From: Herbinix hemicellulosilytica | GTDB lineage: Bacteria; Bacillota; Clostridia; Lachnospirales; Lachnospiraceae | Reading direction: 5' to 3' | Assembly: GCF_002904165.1 (NCBI RefSeq) | Contig: NZ_CVTD020000016.1 | Span: 62,001 to 126,000 of the forward strand | DNA: 64,000 bases | Shown here: positions 17,552 to 26,798 of the stretch, one piece after another | Numbering within the stretch: position 1 is the stretch's first letter | Layout: each line of letters starts with the position of its first letter | Program-made: the position numbers and the translations under genes | The notes under the pieces: generated by a model | What the model saw: the letters and a program-made list of their open reading frames with translations, nothing else | Database searches by the model: none | Told to the model about the DNA's origin: nothing

Positions 17552-19144
17552 TTATATCATTTTATTCAAAAACTGCTTCCTGTACTGTAGTGGAGTTGTT
17601 CCTTTAATTTGTACAAATTTACTGATAAAATAATCGGTATTGTTAAAGCCCACAGCCTCTGCAATTTCATAGATTTTATCGTCGGTCCTAAGCAGTATCT
17701 CACAGGCTTTTTCAATTCTGTAATTATTCAGATAGTCCTTAAAAGAAACACCGAACTGTTTTTTGAATATCTGACCCAGATATGCCCTGTTAATGAAATA
17801 TTTTTCACTTAAGGATTTTAAACTTATATTATGCATATAATTTTCCGTTATTTCCCGTTCAATATCGGCAAGAATTCCTCCAAAGACATTCTTTCTTAAT
17901 GAATTAAGATAATCCGAAAACTCCAGAGCAAACTTTTTAAAATTGTTTACGCTTCCTCTTATGGCATATCCTCCCTGGCTTACCATCTTATAAATTTCCT
18001 CATAATCGAAATCAGAATCCAATTCTCTTGCAAGGCTAATTAAATTAAACAGAAAATAATCCATGCTTATCTTTATCATCTCAGGTTCGCCGGCTAATTC
18101 CTTAAAGTGAGTGTATAAATTTTCTACCGCCGAATTTATCTGTTCGATATCATTTTCTTCTATCACTTTAATAAGGTCATCTATAAGCTTTTTATCAACC
18201 GTATACTTTTCCGTACTGATTTTATCTTTTATTTCCTCATAAAAAGCAATATCCATAACTTTTGAATACAACTGAAAATTTTTTGCTATGGTAGTCGATT
18301 TGAAAGATTCGGAAATCAGGCTGATATCATCTACTTTTTGACCGATATAAAAATATATTTTAAACGATAATAATGAACTAATATTTATATGAAGTTTTTT
18401 TATGTAATCTTTTTCTTTAAGGCCTTCCATCTCTGCCAGTTTACCCGCATATATGAAACCGACAGAATAATCCCGGTTTGCATTACTTGGTATAAATACA
18501 TGATGCCAGTGATTACCAAGACATTTTTTCACCGCATCATAAAGGCGGTTTTGCTCCCCGGCTTTTTCATCATCAGACAAATGATTGTATTTTTCGTCGG
18601 TTGTATCGTACTCAATGCTGATATACCTGATATTAGCCGTATCGGTTAAATACCTTTTTACATAATCAATACTTTCCCTGTCATATATTCCCGACATAAG
18701 AGCAGTCAAATGCCTTTCCAAAATAATTCGTTCCGACATCTGCTGCTTTTTTAAATTTTCAATATGCTGATAATAAGCCTCTTTATATTCTTCCAGCACT
18801 TTTATTAACTCTTCTCTTTGCACCGGTTTTAAAACATAATCCGCAACATCGTATTTTATAGCCTTTTTGGCATATTCAAACTCATAAAACCCGCTCAAAA
18901 TAATAAATCTGATATTACTTGATATATGTTTACGTGTATATTCTATCAGTTCAAGCCCATCCATCTGCGGCATCTTGATATCGGTAATGACCAAGTCAAT
19001 GTCCGTATTTTTCAATACATCAACCGCTTCATGTCCGTTTGATGCTTCCGCTGTAATCCGAAAACCGTATTGTTCCCAATCGATTAATATTCTAAGCCCC
19101 TGACGGATATACGGTTCATCATCCACGATCATAACTTTAATCAT
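17552..19144 (-). CDS. AraC-family response regulator (YesN type) for the oligosaccharide importer
   Basis: Receiver domain with DDE (8-10), phospho-acceptor Asp55 in LVITDIKMPQMDG and the DYVLKPV lysine; variable middle region; C-terminal AraC HTH pair (FINRAYLGQIFKKQFGVS, VGFNNTDYFISKFVQIKG). 530 residues. It starts immediately after the kinase gene stops and precedes the binding-protein gene by about 160 bases, so it most likely activates that operon when the kinase senses sugar. Confidence 0.9.
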   Translation of the reverse strand: MIKVMIVDDEPYIRQGLRILIDWEQYGFRITAEASNGHEAVDVLKNTDIDLVITDIKMPQMDGLELIEYTRKHISSNIRFIILSGFYEFEYAKKAIKYDVADYVLKPVQREELIKVLEEYKEAYYQHIENLKKQQMSERIILERHLTALMSGIYDRESIDYVKRYLTDTANIRYISIEYDTTDEKYNHLSDDEKAGEQNRLYDAVKKCLGNHWHHVFIPSNANRDYSVGFIYAGKLAEMEGLKEKDYIKKLHINISSLLSFKIYFYIGQKVDDISLISESFKSTTIAKNFQLYSKVMDIAFYEEIKDKISTEKYTVDKKLIDDLIKVIEENDIEQINSAVENLYTHFKELAGEPEMIKISMDYFLFNLISLARELDSDFDYEEIYKMVSQGGYAIRGSVNNFKKFALEFSDYLNSLRKNVFGGILADIEREITENYMHNISLKSLSEKYFINRAYLGQIFKKQFGVSFKDYLNNYRIEKACEILLRTDDKIYEIAEAVGFNNTDYFISKFVQIKGTTPLQYRKQFLNKMI

Positions 19145-20950
19145 TTAAATTTCCTCCCTGTTCGGTATTTTGTGGTTTTCTTCGTTTTGGCTTTTTTCAT
19201 AAATTATCGGTAACCATATCGATATATCCGTTCCTTTCTCAGGCTTACTGTCTATATCAATTCGCAAATTACCGTCACTGTACATTTTCAGTCGCAGGTA
19301 AGCGTTAAGTACTCCGGTACTCCTTGCTTCATAAAGCATTTCACTGCTTGCATTGGCTATCATAAATTTTAACTTGGAAAGCCTTTCTTCATCCATGCCT
19401 TTACCGTTATCTGAAATCTCAATCAGCAATTCCTTATCCTGTTTTGTAACGGTTACGGATATTACCCCTTCTTTATCGGTCATTTCCAACCCATGGATGC
19501 AGGCATTTTCAATAAAGGTACTGATAGACAATTTGGGAATCAGGCATTTTTTGCAGTCTTCCATAACATAGTGATAATATTTGATCTTATCACCAAATCT
19601 GTATCTCTGAATATGCATATAATTGTCGATAAATCCCATCTCTTCTTCAACTGTGATATAATCGTCTCCCCAAGTCATGCTCTTTCGGAATAAAACTGCA
19701 AGTTCACCGATTATATCCGCCGTTTCATGTTCATTTTTCAATAAACTTCTCATCCGAATAGATTCTAATGTGTTAAACAAAAAATGGGGATTTACCTGAC
19801 TCTGCATAGCCTTAAGTTCAGCGTTCTTTTTTGCCAGTTCCAGTGCCTGTTTTTCTGCCTGGCCTTTAAAAACTACTTCTATAAGTTCTTTTATCCTTGA
19901 AACCATCAGATTATATCTGTTTATTAACTTGCCAATTTCGTCTTCCCCTTCATTTATATCAATAACTTCAAACTGTTCTTTTTCCACTTTACCCATATAA
20001 GCCGTTATAATTGAAAGCCGCTTACTTATGGATCTGCCCACAAAATATATCAAAACTGTCGGAATAAAAATACTAATAAGTATTATTGGGATTAGCCATT
20101 TATTCATATAGAGAACCGACCAAAAAGGAGTTTCTTCAGCCATTATAAGAATTTCCCATTCATCAAAACCCGTCTGAAAAGTCATAGACATGGTGGCATC
20201 TTCAGTCCTTACGGTGTTTGCAGGTTCAAATTCTTTAAGGCCGCTGGTTCCCGGTAAATTTGAAAACAAAATATAATCCTTATTTCTTACATAAATTTCA
20301 CCTTCTATTTTTTCATTTAGGACATCTTTCAGCATATAGTTATAGTCCAGATCAACTTTAAGTATCTTTAACATTCCCCGTTTATCAAAGTTGTTCAGTT
20401 TTCTTATAACACTTATTGTTCTGCTGGTACCGCTTCCCGGGATATGCTTTTTTCCGCTGTCATAATAAGTATATAAGAAGATATCCTGTCCACTTTCGAT
20501 ATATGCCTTATACCAGTCTTCACTTTTTGCTGTTTCCAGTCTAGCTATACTGCCTCCGTTAACAAGAGTGTCATTATCCGCATAAATTACTATTTTATAC
20601 ATCCTTCCATAGTTATAATTGTAACTTATGCTTTTATATTTGAGCATTTCTGTATATTTTTCATAATAATCAAGATGGCTCTTATAATTATAGGAAAGAA
20701 ATTCATCGAGTTTCTCGTCAGAATAAAGGTTATATGTAAATAAGATACATCCCTCTACGGTGTCGGTAAGATTGACCTTAATCCTCTCCATAGTATTGGT
20801 AAGATCCTTAAGATAGTCTTCCTGATAATTTTGATGAACCGTATACAGAATTATAGAATCGATTAATATGATAGGAATCAGTACACAAAAACAATAAATC
20901 AGGAGTAGTTTAGTCCTGATTTTAAAGTTATTAAAACTAAATCTTTTCAT
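19145..20950 (-). CDS. Sensor histidine kinase (YesM type)
   Basis: Membrane-bound kinase partner of the adjacent YesN-like regulator. Membrane helices near 13-35 and 285-305 flank a ~250-residue extracytoplasmic sensor region of dCache-like layout; HAMP segment follows; His_kinase motif MQSQVNPHFLFNTLESIRM holds the phospho-accepting His; HATPase has ENACIHGLE and DNGKGMDEE. The second ATG at 20950 is preferred because AAGGA is eight bases before it; the first, at 20956, is only two bases away. Typical length near 600. Confidence 0.9.
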   Translation of the reverse strand: MKRFSFNNFKIRTKLLLIYCFCVLIPIILIDSIILYTVHQNYQEDYLKDLTNTMERIKVNLTDTVEGCILFTYNLYSDEKLDEFLSYNYKSHLDYYEKYTEMLKYKSISYNYNYGRMYKIVIYADNDTLVNGGSIARLETAKSEDWYKAYIESGQDIFLYTYYDSGKKHIPGSGTSRTISVIRKLNNFDKRGMLKILKVDLDYNYMLKDVLNEKIEGEIYVRNKDYILFSNLPGTSGLKEFEPANTVRTEDATMSMTFQTGFDEWEILIMAEETPFWSVLYMNKWLIPIILISIFIPTVLIYFVGRSISKRLSIITAYMGKVEKEQFEVIDINEGEDEIGKLINRYNLMVSRIKELIEVVFKGQAEKQALELAKKNAELKAMQSQVNPHFLFNTLESIRMRSLLKNEHETADIIGELAVLFRKSMTWGDDYITVEEEMGFIDNYMHIQRYRFGDKIKYYHYVMEDCKKCLIPKLSISTFIENACIHGLEMTDKEGVISVTVTKQDKELLIEISDNGKGMDEERLSKLKFMIANASSEMLYEARSTGVLNAYLRLKMYSDGNLRIDIDSKPEKGTDISIWLPIIYEKSQNEENHKIPNREEI

Positions 20951-20956
20951 ATCCAT

Positions 20957-21322
20957 TATCCTTTATAAATTACACAACATGATTTACAAGATTAAAAATA
21001 TTTACAACTTATTTTACATAATAAACGATAAAATAGCAAGTTAGTCCCATAAAAAATATATAATTTATTAGCTTTTTTATCAAAGAATTTAAGCAATATT
21101 TTAAACTCATCCATGTTTTTTTTAATACTTTGTTATAATATACACAAATATTTAAATTATATATGCCAAAATTATATAATCGTTATAAAACATGAAGTAT
21201 CATGTAAAAAAGCTCCGGTACCGCCGAAAAAAATGGGTATATAGTACACCTAGCATATATTTCATGTTTTGACATAAAAATGAACTAAATTGTTTACAAA
21301 TTATCTTTATTCTATCCATAAT
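20957..21322. other. Gene-free AT-rich leader region of the kinase gene
   Basis: About 365 bases with no convincing reading frame. It should contain the promoter of the kinase/regulator/importer genes (for example TATAAT-like stretches around 21130), but no clear -35/-10 pair can be assigned. A minus-strand frame of 79 codons here starts inside a terminator hairpin and was not accepted. Confidence 0.5.
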
Positions 21323-21357
21323 TTGAACATAATTTTGGTATATACTACAATCAGAAG

Positions 21358-21446
21358 GTGTTAAATACAATTTTTCACTCTCCTCCTCCCTACTTATATA
21401 TAGATTCAAGGGTGTCTGTAAGCTCAGCTTATCAGACACCCTTTTG
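21358..21446 (+). ncRNA. Candidate small RNA with CU-rich anti-SD tract
   Basis: A promoter-like pair TTGAAC (21323-21328), 17 bp, TACAAT (21346-21351) is followed about 90 bases later by a strong intrinsic terminator: GGGTGTCTG / CAGACACCC around 21410-21441 then TTTT. There is no reading frame with a start site between. The unpaired part contains CACTCTCCTCCTCCC (21376-21390), complementary to Shine-Dalgarno sequences, the pattern of base-pairing regulatory RNAs in Gram-positives. Transcription is inferred. Confidence 0.45.
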
Positions 21447-21604
21447 ATTCATTTACTTTAATTATTTATTCAAATTATTATGAGTATTCCATAAATCTCC
21501 ATTTTAAATTATTTATTTTACTTTTTTATTAATATAATTTAATTTATTTTTATTTTATATATCATTCACAAATTATACACATATTAGTTGTATATTATAA
21601 CCAT

Positions 21605-21708
21605 AGACAGTGTGAATAGCACTTCTACTCCCACCCTATCATACGTTATGGTAAACTAACACCCCTGTTATTTACCGAAAAAGTCGGCCTTAATGGCCGA
21701 CTTTTTTA
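21605..21708 (+). ncRNA. Second candidate small RNA with C-rich loops
   Basis: A TATTAT box at 21593-21598 (weak -35) precedes a segment with CTACTCCCACCC, then a hairpin GGTAAA...TTTACC (21650-21676) whose inner stem TAAC/GTTA presents an ACCCCT loop, then the terminator GTCGGCC/GGCCGAC with T6. C-rich single-stranded loops are typical of Gram-positive regulatory RNAs. No protein frame fits. Could instead be a decayed leader. Lower certainty than the upstream candidate because the promoter is weak. Confidence 0.35.
21678..21708. terminator. Bidirectional terminator downstream of the CorC/HlyC gene
   Basis: AAAAAGTCGGCC, loop TTAAT, GGCCGACTTTTTT. It ends the minus-strand gene whose stop codon is at 21755 and also any plus-strand small RNA. 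Confidence 0.85.
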
Positions 21709-21754
21709 CACTTTTTAAATAAATATTGTTGTTTATTAATAAAATATACAGATT

Positions 21755-23071
21755 CTATCCGACTACTGTTTTTTCCAGGTCTTCATCCATTCTCATCGGA
21801 TTAACAGGCAGCTTGGTTATCCTGACCTGTCCTATCATTTTATTCATAGTTTCAAGAATGTCAAACTGATATCCGCCATACTGCAAAGTAGCCTTTTCAC
21901 CGTCTGCAGGTATTCTGTCAAGAATTGATATTAAAAAGCCGTTTAATGTATCAAAATCTTCATTTTCAATTACTATATCAAGCTCTTCCTTCAGGTCTTC
22001 CAGGCTTATGGAACCTTTAACCACACAGGAATCATCTTCAACTGAAATTATCATCTTTTCTTCCATATCGTATTCATCCTGTATATTACCCACAATTTCT
22101 TCCAGAAAATCCTCCATAGCCACCAGTCCGGCAGTTTGTCCGTATTCATCGACAACTATGGCCATATGAATTTTCTTGGCTTGCATTTCCCGGAACAACA
22201 AATTGACACTTTGGGTTTCGGGTACAAAGTAAGGTTCTCTTGCTATTTCCTGCAGCGTTTTATTATTTTCGTCCCCGGATATGTATGCGGATATTACATC
22301 TTTCAAATGAAGAATTCCGACTATATTGTCCAAATTATCTACATATAATGGATATCTTGAATAGTTTTCCGAAAGCATTAATCTTAGTGCTTCTTTAAGT
22401 GAAATCTCGGCATCGATAGCTACAATACGTTTTTTATGAGTCATTATATCCTGGGCTTTCTTATCATCCAGTTCTATAATATTTGATATCATCTCCGCTT
22501 TCCCGGCATCGATTACACCTTGTTCATGGCCTTCATTTACTATGGAAATAATCTCTTCTTCTATTTCACCTTCATTTTTATCATCAGGATTTATTTTAAA
22601 AATCCTGAATATAAAGTTCATGATAATATCAAACAGAAAGCTGACCGGTGTAAAAATTAAGCATATAAGTTTAATAAGCCCTAATAACCTATAACTTAAC
22701 TTCTCCGAATACTTGGCCGAAATTTTTTCCGGCAACACCACACCGAATACGGTCATGCAAAATACCAAAAAAATTATGAAAATAATACAAGATATATGGT
22801 ATTTTATAGCCGGCAAAATATATTCTTCCGCATAAATCACTGTAATTGCCGATGTGCCGCATAACAATAAAGCCAAAGTATTTTGATATTTTGTGCCTTT
22901 TTCAATAAAAGCCAGAAGGCTTGCTGCTTTTTTATCACCCTTATCTGCTTTCTTTCTTATGCTGCTTTCATTTACATTTTCCAGTGCAGCTTTCATACAG
23001 GATATGATAGCCATAACAAGAATAAGCAGAATAACAGTCGAAATCCCCCATAAAGGACTGTCGCTATCCAT
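21755..23071 (-). CDS. HlyC/CorC family membrane protein (DUF21-CBS-CorC)
   Basis: Likely ion (Mg2+ or Co2+) efflux or homeostasis protein of the CNNM/CorC family. N-terminal DUF21 domain (about 1-190) with four hydrophobic segments, then a CBS pair (about 205-325; MTHKKRIVAIDAEI, YSRYPLYVDNLDNIVGIL, MAIVVDEYGQTAGLVAMED) and a CorC_HlyC domain at the C-terminus (about 340-425). 438 residues is normal. It follows mazF by 27 bases and probably belongs to the long acpS-nnrDE-alr-mazF run. The name haemolysin in databases is historical. Confidence 0.9.
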   Translation of the reverse strand: MDSDSPLWGISTVILLILVMAIISCMKAALENVNESSIRKKADKGDKKAASLLAFIEKGTKYQNTLALLLCGTSAITVIYAEEYILPAIKYHISCIIFIIFLVFCMTVFGVVLPEKISAKYSEKLSYRLLGLIKLICLIFTPVSFLFDIIMNFIFRIFKINPDDKNEGEIEEEIISIVNEGHEQGVIDAGKAEMISNIIELDDKKAQDIMTHKKRIVAIDAEISLKEALRLMLSENYSRYPLYVDNLDNIVGILHLKDVISAYISGDENNKTLQEIAREPYFVPETQSVNLLFREMQAKKIHMAIVVDEYGQTAGLVAMEDFLEEIVGNIQDEYDMEEKMIISVEDDSCVVKGSISLEDLKEELDIVIENEDFDTLNGFLISILDRIPADGEKATLQYGGYQFDILETMNKMIGQVRITKLPVNPMRMDEDLEKTVVG

Positions 23072-23098
23072 TGTAAAAATAATCCCTTCCTTCTTAAA

Positions 23099-23467
23099 TT
23101 AAAATAATATATTTTTAAAATATGTATCCAGTGAAAGACTAATAATCAGTGCCTTGTCAATTTTCTTCAATACCTCCTTATCCAAATGACATACTTTTTC
23201 CTTTAATCTTGATTTGTCTATAGTTCTTACCTGTTCAAGCAAAATAACAGAATCTTTAACGATACCATATTTATCGGCAGCCAGTTCCACATGGGTCGGA
23301 AGCTTGGCCTTATTCATCTTTGATGTTATTGCCGCACATATCACCGTCGGACTGTGCTTATTGCCCGTATCATTTTGGACTATCAATACCGGCCGGATAC
23401 CTCCCTGCTCAGATCCTATAACCGGTCTTAAATCGGCATAGAAGATATCTCCTCTTTTAATTACCAC
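23099..23467 (-). CDS. ndoA: Type II toxin MazF/EndoA (PemK family), no antitoxin gene beside it
   Basis: Sequence-specific mRNA endoribonuclease. [43 protein letters not shown] and KLPTHVEL are the EndoA/NdoA core, including the catalytic Arg and Thr region. An in-frame TTG at 23554 would add 29 unrelated residues; the GTG at 23467, giving MVIKRGD, matches the family start and is 10 bases after GGAG. In Bacillus the order is alr-ndoAI-ndoA; here alr is next door but the 130 bases between contain no CopG/MazE-like frame, so the toxin seems to be an orphan. Confidence 0.9.
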   Translation of the reverse strand: MVIKRGDIFYADLRPVIGSEQGGIRPVLIVQNDTGNKHSPTVICAAITSKMNKAKLPTHVELAADKYGIVKDSVILLEQVRTIDKSRLKEKVCHLDKEVLKKIDKALIISLSLDTYFKNILF

Positions 23468-23597
23468 TTTACTCACACTCCATTGCAAGCTTTTACTCTT
23501 ATTATTGCCAGTTTCGTCGTGAGTATTCCATAAAGTGATATCTTTTTTATTCAATATGTAATATTTTAAATCTACAATTGAATAAAAAGTTTACCGA

Positions 23598-24746
23598 TTA
23601 CTTACTTTCTTCCTGGCTAAGAAAAACTCTGGGAATTCTTTTGCCGACGGTGCAAACCATTTCATACGGGAAGGAATGAGACCATAAAGCCAGTGTTTCC
23701 GCACTGATTACACAATCCCCGTCCTTTCCCAGTAAAGTTACGGTATCACCCTGGGTCACATCTTCTATATCTGTTACATCAACCATAAAATAATCCATAC
23801 ATATTCTTCCGATAATCGGCGCATATTTGCCGCGGATTATAACCTTTCCTACATTAGAAAGGTTTCTGGAATAGCCGTCTGCGTACCCCACCGGAATTGT
23901 AGCAACCTTTGTTTTTCTTTTGGTTATGTATGTAGAGCCGTAACTGATACCGGTACCTGGAGGAACTTCCTTAATATATACCACATGACTTTTTAATTCC
24001 ATAGCAGGTATCAGATTTGCAAATGAATGGTTGACATACTCGGAAGGATATAATCCGTATGTTACTATTCCGCATCTGACCATTTCATACTGGGCATTAG
24101 GAAATTCGATAACACCTGCGCTGTTAGCCATATGCCGAATCGGAATATGTATGCCTTCATTTTCCAGCCGCCTGTAAAAATCATTAAATCTCCTGATTTG
24201 GTCGTTTACACTGCTTTTATCTTTTTCATCCGCATTGGCAAAATGAGAAAAAATTCCTTCTATATATAAACCTTTAAGGGTTGATATCTTTTTTATTTCC
24301 GTAATGCTTTCCTGTGAATCAGAAAAGCCAAGCCTAGACATGCCTGTGTCTACTTTTATATGAATTTTTGCGGTCTTTCCCTGTTTTATAGCTTCTTTTG
24401 ACAGTTCTTGTGCCATTTCATACTGATAAACAGTCTGTATGACATCATAGGATACAACGAGATCAAATTGCTCTTTGGGGGTAAATCCCAGTATTAAAAT
24501 AGGCTTTGTTATACCCGCCTTTCTAAGCTCAACTGCTTCTTCAATGATGGCAACTCCGAAGGCATCTGCCAGACCGTTTTCCAGCGCCTTTGAAACGGCG
24601 ACAGCTCCGTGACCGTAAGCATCAGCCTTTACTATAACCATAAGTTTTGTATCTTTTTTTAGATGTCTTCTTATCTCATTTATATTGGAACGTATTGCAT
24701 CAAGATTTATATTAACCTGCGCCCTGTAATAATCACACCTATCCAA
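23598..24746 (-). CDS. alr: Alanine racemase
   Basis: PLP enzyme making D-alanine for peptidoglycan. N-terminal barrel with the PLP lysine in MVIVKADAYGHGA (about residue 40), catalytic Tyr in the GISYGSTY block, and IGRICMDYFMVDVT in the C-terminal beta domain. 382 residues, usual length. It starts seven bases after nnrDE ends, so the two are co-transcribed; mazF follows. The acpS-nnrDE-alr order is common in Clostridia. Confidence 0.96.
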   Translation of the reverse strand: MDRCDYYRAQVNINLDAIRSNINEIRRHLKKDTKLMVIVKADAYGHGAVAVSKALENGLADAFGVAIIEEAVELRKAGITKPILILGFTPKEQFDLVVSYDVIQTVYQYEMAQELSKEAIKQGKTAKIHIKVDTGMSRLGFSDSQESITEIKKISTLKGLYIEGIFSHFANADEKDKSSVNDQIRRFNDFYRRLENEGIHIPIRHMANSAGVIEFPNAQYEMVRCGIVTYGLYPSEYVNHSFANLIPAMELKSHVVYIKEVPPGTGISYGSTYITKRKTKVATIPVGYADGYSRNLSNVGKVIIRGKYAPIIGRICMDYFMVDVTDIEDVTQGDTVTLLGKDGDCVISAETLALWSHSFPYEMVCTVGKRIPRVFLSQEESK

Positions 24747-24753
24747 TTAACCT

Positions 24754-26367
24754 TCACCTAGTTTCTAAAATTGTATTTTGCTTATCATGCAGTATTTCTC
24801 CAATGGCATCGGCAATATCTCCCGCCATTACTGAATAAACACTTGATTTTTGGGCAGCCAATTCACCTGCCAACCCATGCATATATACGGCAAGGCAAGC
24901 CGCTTCATAAGCATCAAGCCCCTGTGCCGTAAGGGCCGCAATTATTCCCGTAAGCACATCACCGCTTCCTGCGGTAGCCATTCCGTTATTGCCTGAAATA
25001 TTTATATATTTACCGCCGGGTCCCATTACAATTGTTCTGGCATTTTTTAAGACATATATTAATTTACTATTATAAAAATATTGATTTGCAATGTCAATTA
25101 TATTATCTGTTATCTCGGATGCCGGAACGTTTAGAATCCTTGATAATTCTATGGGATGAGGGGTTAGAACCGAATTTTCAGGAAGCAAGGATTCGATTTT
25201 TTCCAAACGATCTTTAACAGATAAACTCTCCCTGTCTAACATCCCGGCAAGTATATTGATTGCATCAGCATCGATAACTAAAGGCTTTCTTTTATTTTTT
25301 ACGACATCTAAAACAAATGTTAAAAGGTCTCTTGATTTATCAGATATACCAAGACCCGGACCGATAACAGACACATCAGCCCAGTCAAGCGCCTTAATTA
25401 AATTTCCCACTGATATAGATACACTTTCGCCTCTTCTGTTGCCATTCGAAATAATTTCATTTTCTTCATCATCTTCGTCATAATCATACGGCGCAAAAAG
25501 AGCTTCGGGAAGTAATGTCTGTATAACATTCCGGTTTTTTGCCGCGGTAAGTATCTTTACCATACCTGCTCCGGTTCTGTATGCAGCTTTGGCGGACAGA
25601 TATGCGGCTCCTGCCATTCCCTCACTTCCGGCTATAACCAATACTTTGCCGAAAGTACCTTTATGTCCGTCACTTTTTCTGTAAGGAAGCCTGCAAAGAT
25701 CTTCTTCCGTATAATAAAAAGCAGCGGGGCCTACCTGACGTAAGGCGATATCTGGAAATCCGATATCCGATACGGTTACTTTACCTGCATATGAAACTCC
25801 GGGATACATTAAAAGTCCCTGCTTCATATAACCGAAAGTTACCGTATAGTCTGCTTTTATGGCAGTTTTAAGCACTTTTCCGTTGTCAGCCGATATGCCG
25901 GAAGGTATATCTACCGAAAATACGATATGTTTGCCACCGTTTATTTCGTCAATTATTTCGGCAAATCCTCCGGTAACAGGTTTGGATAAACCGATACCAA
26001 AGATAGCATCGACTATTATATTATATTCACCGATGTTTATACTGTTATCAATTTTAATCCCCAATTTAGAAGCTATTTCAAGCTGCGTCTGCATCTCCCT
26101 GCTGCATTTTTCCCTGTCAAAAGTCAAAAGAATTGCAACCTCAAAACCTTGCATAAACAAGATTCTTGCGGCTGCAACTCCATCGGCTCCGTTATTTCCG
26201 GGACCGCATACTGCAAGTATACGATCCTCTTTTTTTATTACTTGCTTCATGACAGAAACAACTTCCAAAGCCGCCCTTTCCATCAGGACAAGAGACGGAA
26301 TACCAATTACATCCATGGTATATATGTCAATTTGCTTCATTCTGTTTGAATCAACTATATATTTCAT
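24754..26367 (-). CDS. nnrD: Bifunctional NAD(P)H-hydrate epimerase / ADP-dependent dehydratase
   Basis: Repairs hydrated NADH/NADPH. The N-terminal YjeF_N domain (about 1-215; MERAALEVV, VCGPGNNGADGVAAARIL, VDAIFGIGL) is the epimerase; the C-terminal ribokinase-like domain (about 225-530; VLVIAGSEGMAGAAYLSAKA, VIDADAINILAG, TPHPIELSRI, and the anion-hole motif AGSGDVLTGIIAAL) is the dehydratase. 537 residues matches the fused bacterial form. Located 32 bases after acpS and before alr. Confidence 0.94.
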   Translation of the reverse strand: MKYIVDSNRMKQIDIYTMDVIGIPSLVLMERAALEVVSVMKQVIKKEDRILAVCGPGNNGADGVAAARILFMQGFEVAILLTFDREKCSREMQTQLEIASKLGIKIDNSINIGEYNIIVDAIFGIGLSKPVTGGFAEIIDEINGGKHIVFSVDIPSGISADNGKVLKTAIKADYTVTFGYMKQGLLMYPGVSYAGKVTVSDIGFPDIALRQVGPAAFYYTEEDLCRLPYRKSDGHKGTFGKVLVIAGSEGMAGAAYLSAKAAYRTGAGMVKILTAAKNRNVIQTLLPEALFAPYDYDEDDEENEIISNGNRRGESVSISVGNLIKALDWADVSVIGPGLGISDKSRDLLTFVLDVVKNKRKPLVIDADAINILAGMLDRESLSVKDRLEKIESLLPENSVLTPHPIELSRILNVPASEITDNIIDIANQYFYNSKLIYVLKNARTIVMGPGGKYINISGNNGMATAGSGDVLTGIIAALTAQGLDAYEAACLAVYMHGLAGELAAQKSSVYSVMAGDIADAIGEILHDKQNTILETR

Positions 26368-26399
26368 TTTTATACACCACTTTAACTTTCCATATATCC

Positions 26400-26765
26400 T
26401 TAATCAATTTTCTCGCCCACGACAAATGCATTTGCATAGTCTTTTGTATTTGTAATCGAAACGTGGATATATGATATCTGCCGGTCTTTGGCCATTTGAG
26501 CCGCTTTGCCGTATAAATTCACATAAGGTTTTCCCAGGCTGTCACGAAGTACTTCTATATCTTTCGGAGAAAATCCTCTGAAGCCTGTACCAAACATCTT
26601 GGCTACGGCTTCTTTTACGGCAAAATTCCCGGCAGCTTTCTGCCAGTTATTATCTATAAGCCTTACTTCGTCTTCGGTATAGCATTTATTAAGAAATCCT
26701 TCTTTTTCACAGGCTTTGCCGATCCGATTTATTTCAACCAGATCTACACCGATTCCTACTATCAT
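26400..26765 (-). CDS. acpS: Holo-[acyl-carrier-protein] synthase
   Basis: Transfers phosphopantetheine from CoA to the acyl carrier protein for fatty-acid synthesis. 121 residues; MIVGIGVDLVEINRI carries the metal-binding Asp8, and FAVKEAVAKMFGTG has the second metal ligand Glu, with VSITNTKDYANAFVV at the C-terminus. Preceded by the coiled-coil gene by 33 bases and followed by nnrDE. The assignment is secure. Confidence 0.96.
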   Translation of the reverse strand: MIVGIGVDLVEINRIGKACEKEGFLNKCYTEDEVRLIDNNWQKAAGNFAVKEAVAKMFGTGFRGFSPKDIEVLRDSLGKPYVNLYGKAAQMAKDRQISYIHVSITNTKDYANAFVVGEKID

Positions 26766-26798
26766 TCAGAATCATTCCTTTATAATAGCTTGCAATAG

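Noticed and set aside
21200-21439. 79-codon minus-strand frame
   Set aside because: Its start codon is inside a terminator hairpin, there is no ribosome binding site, and the composition is not protein-like.
25859-26455. 198-codon plus-strand frame
   Set aside because: Antisense to nnrDE and acpS, both unmistakable families.
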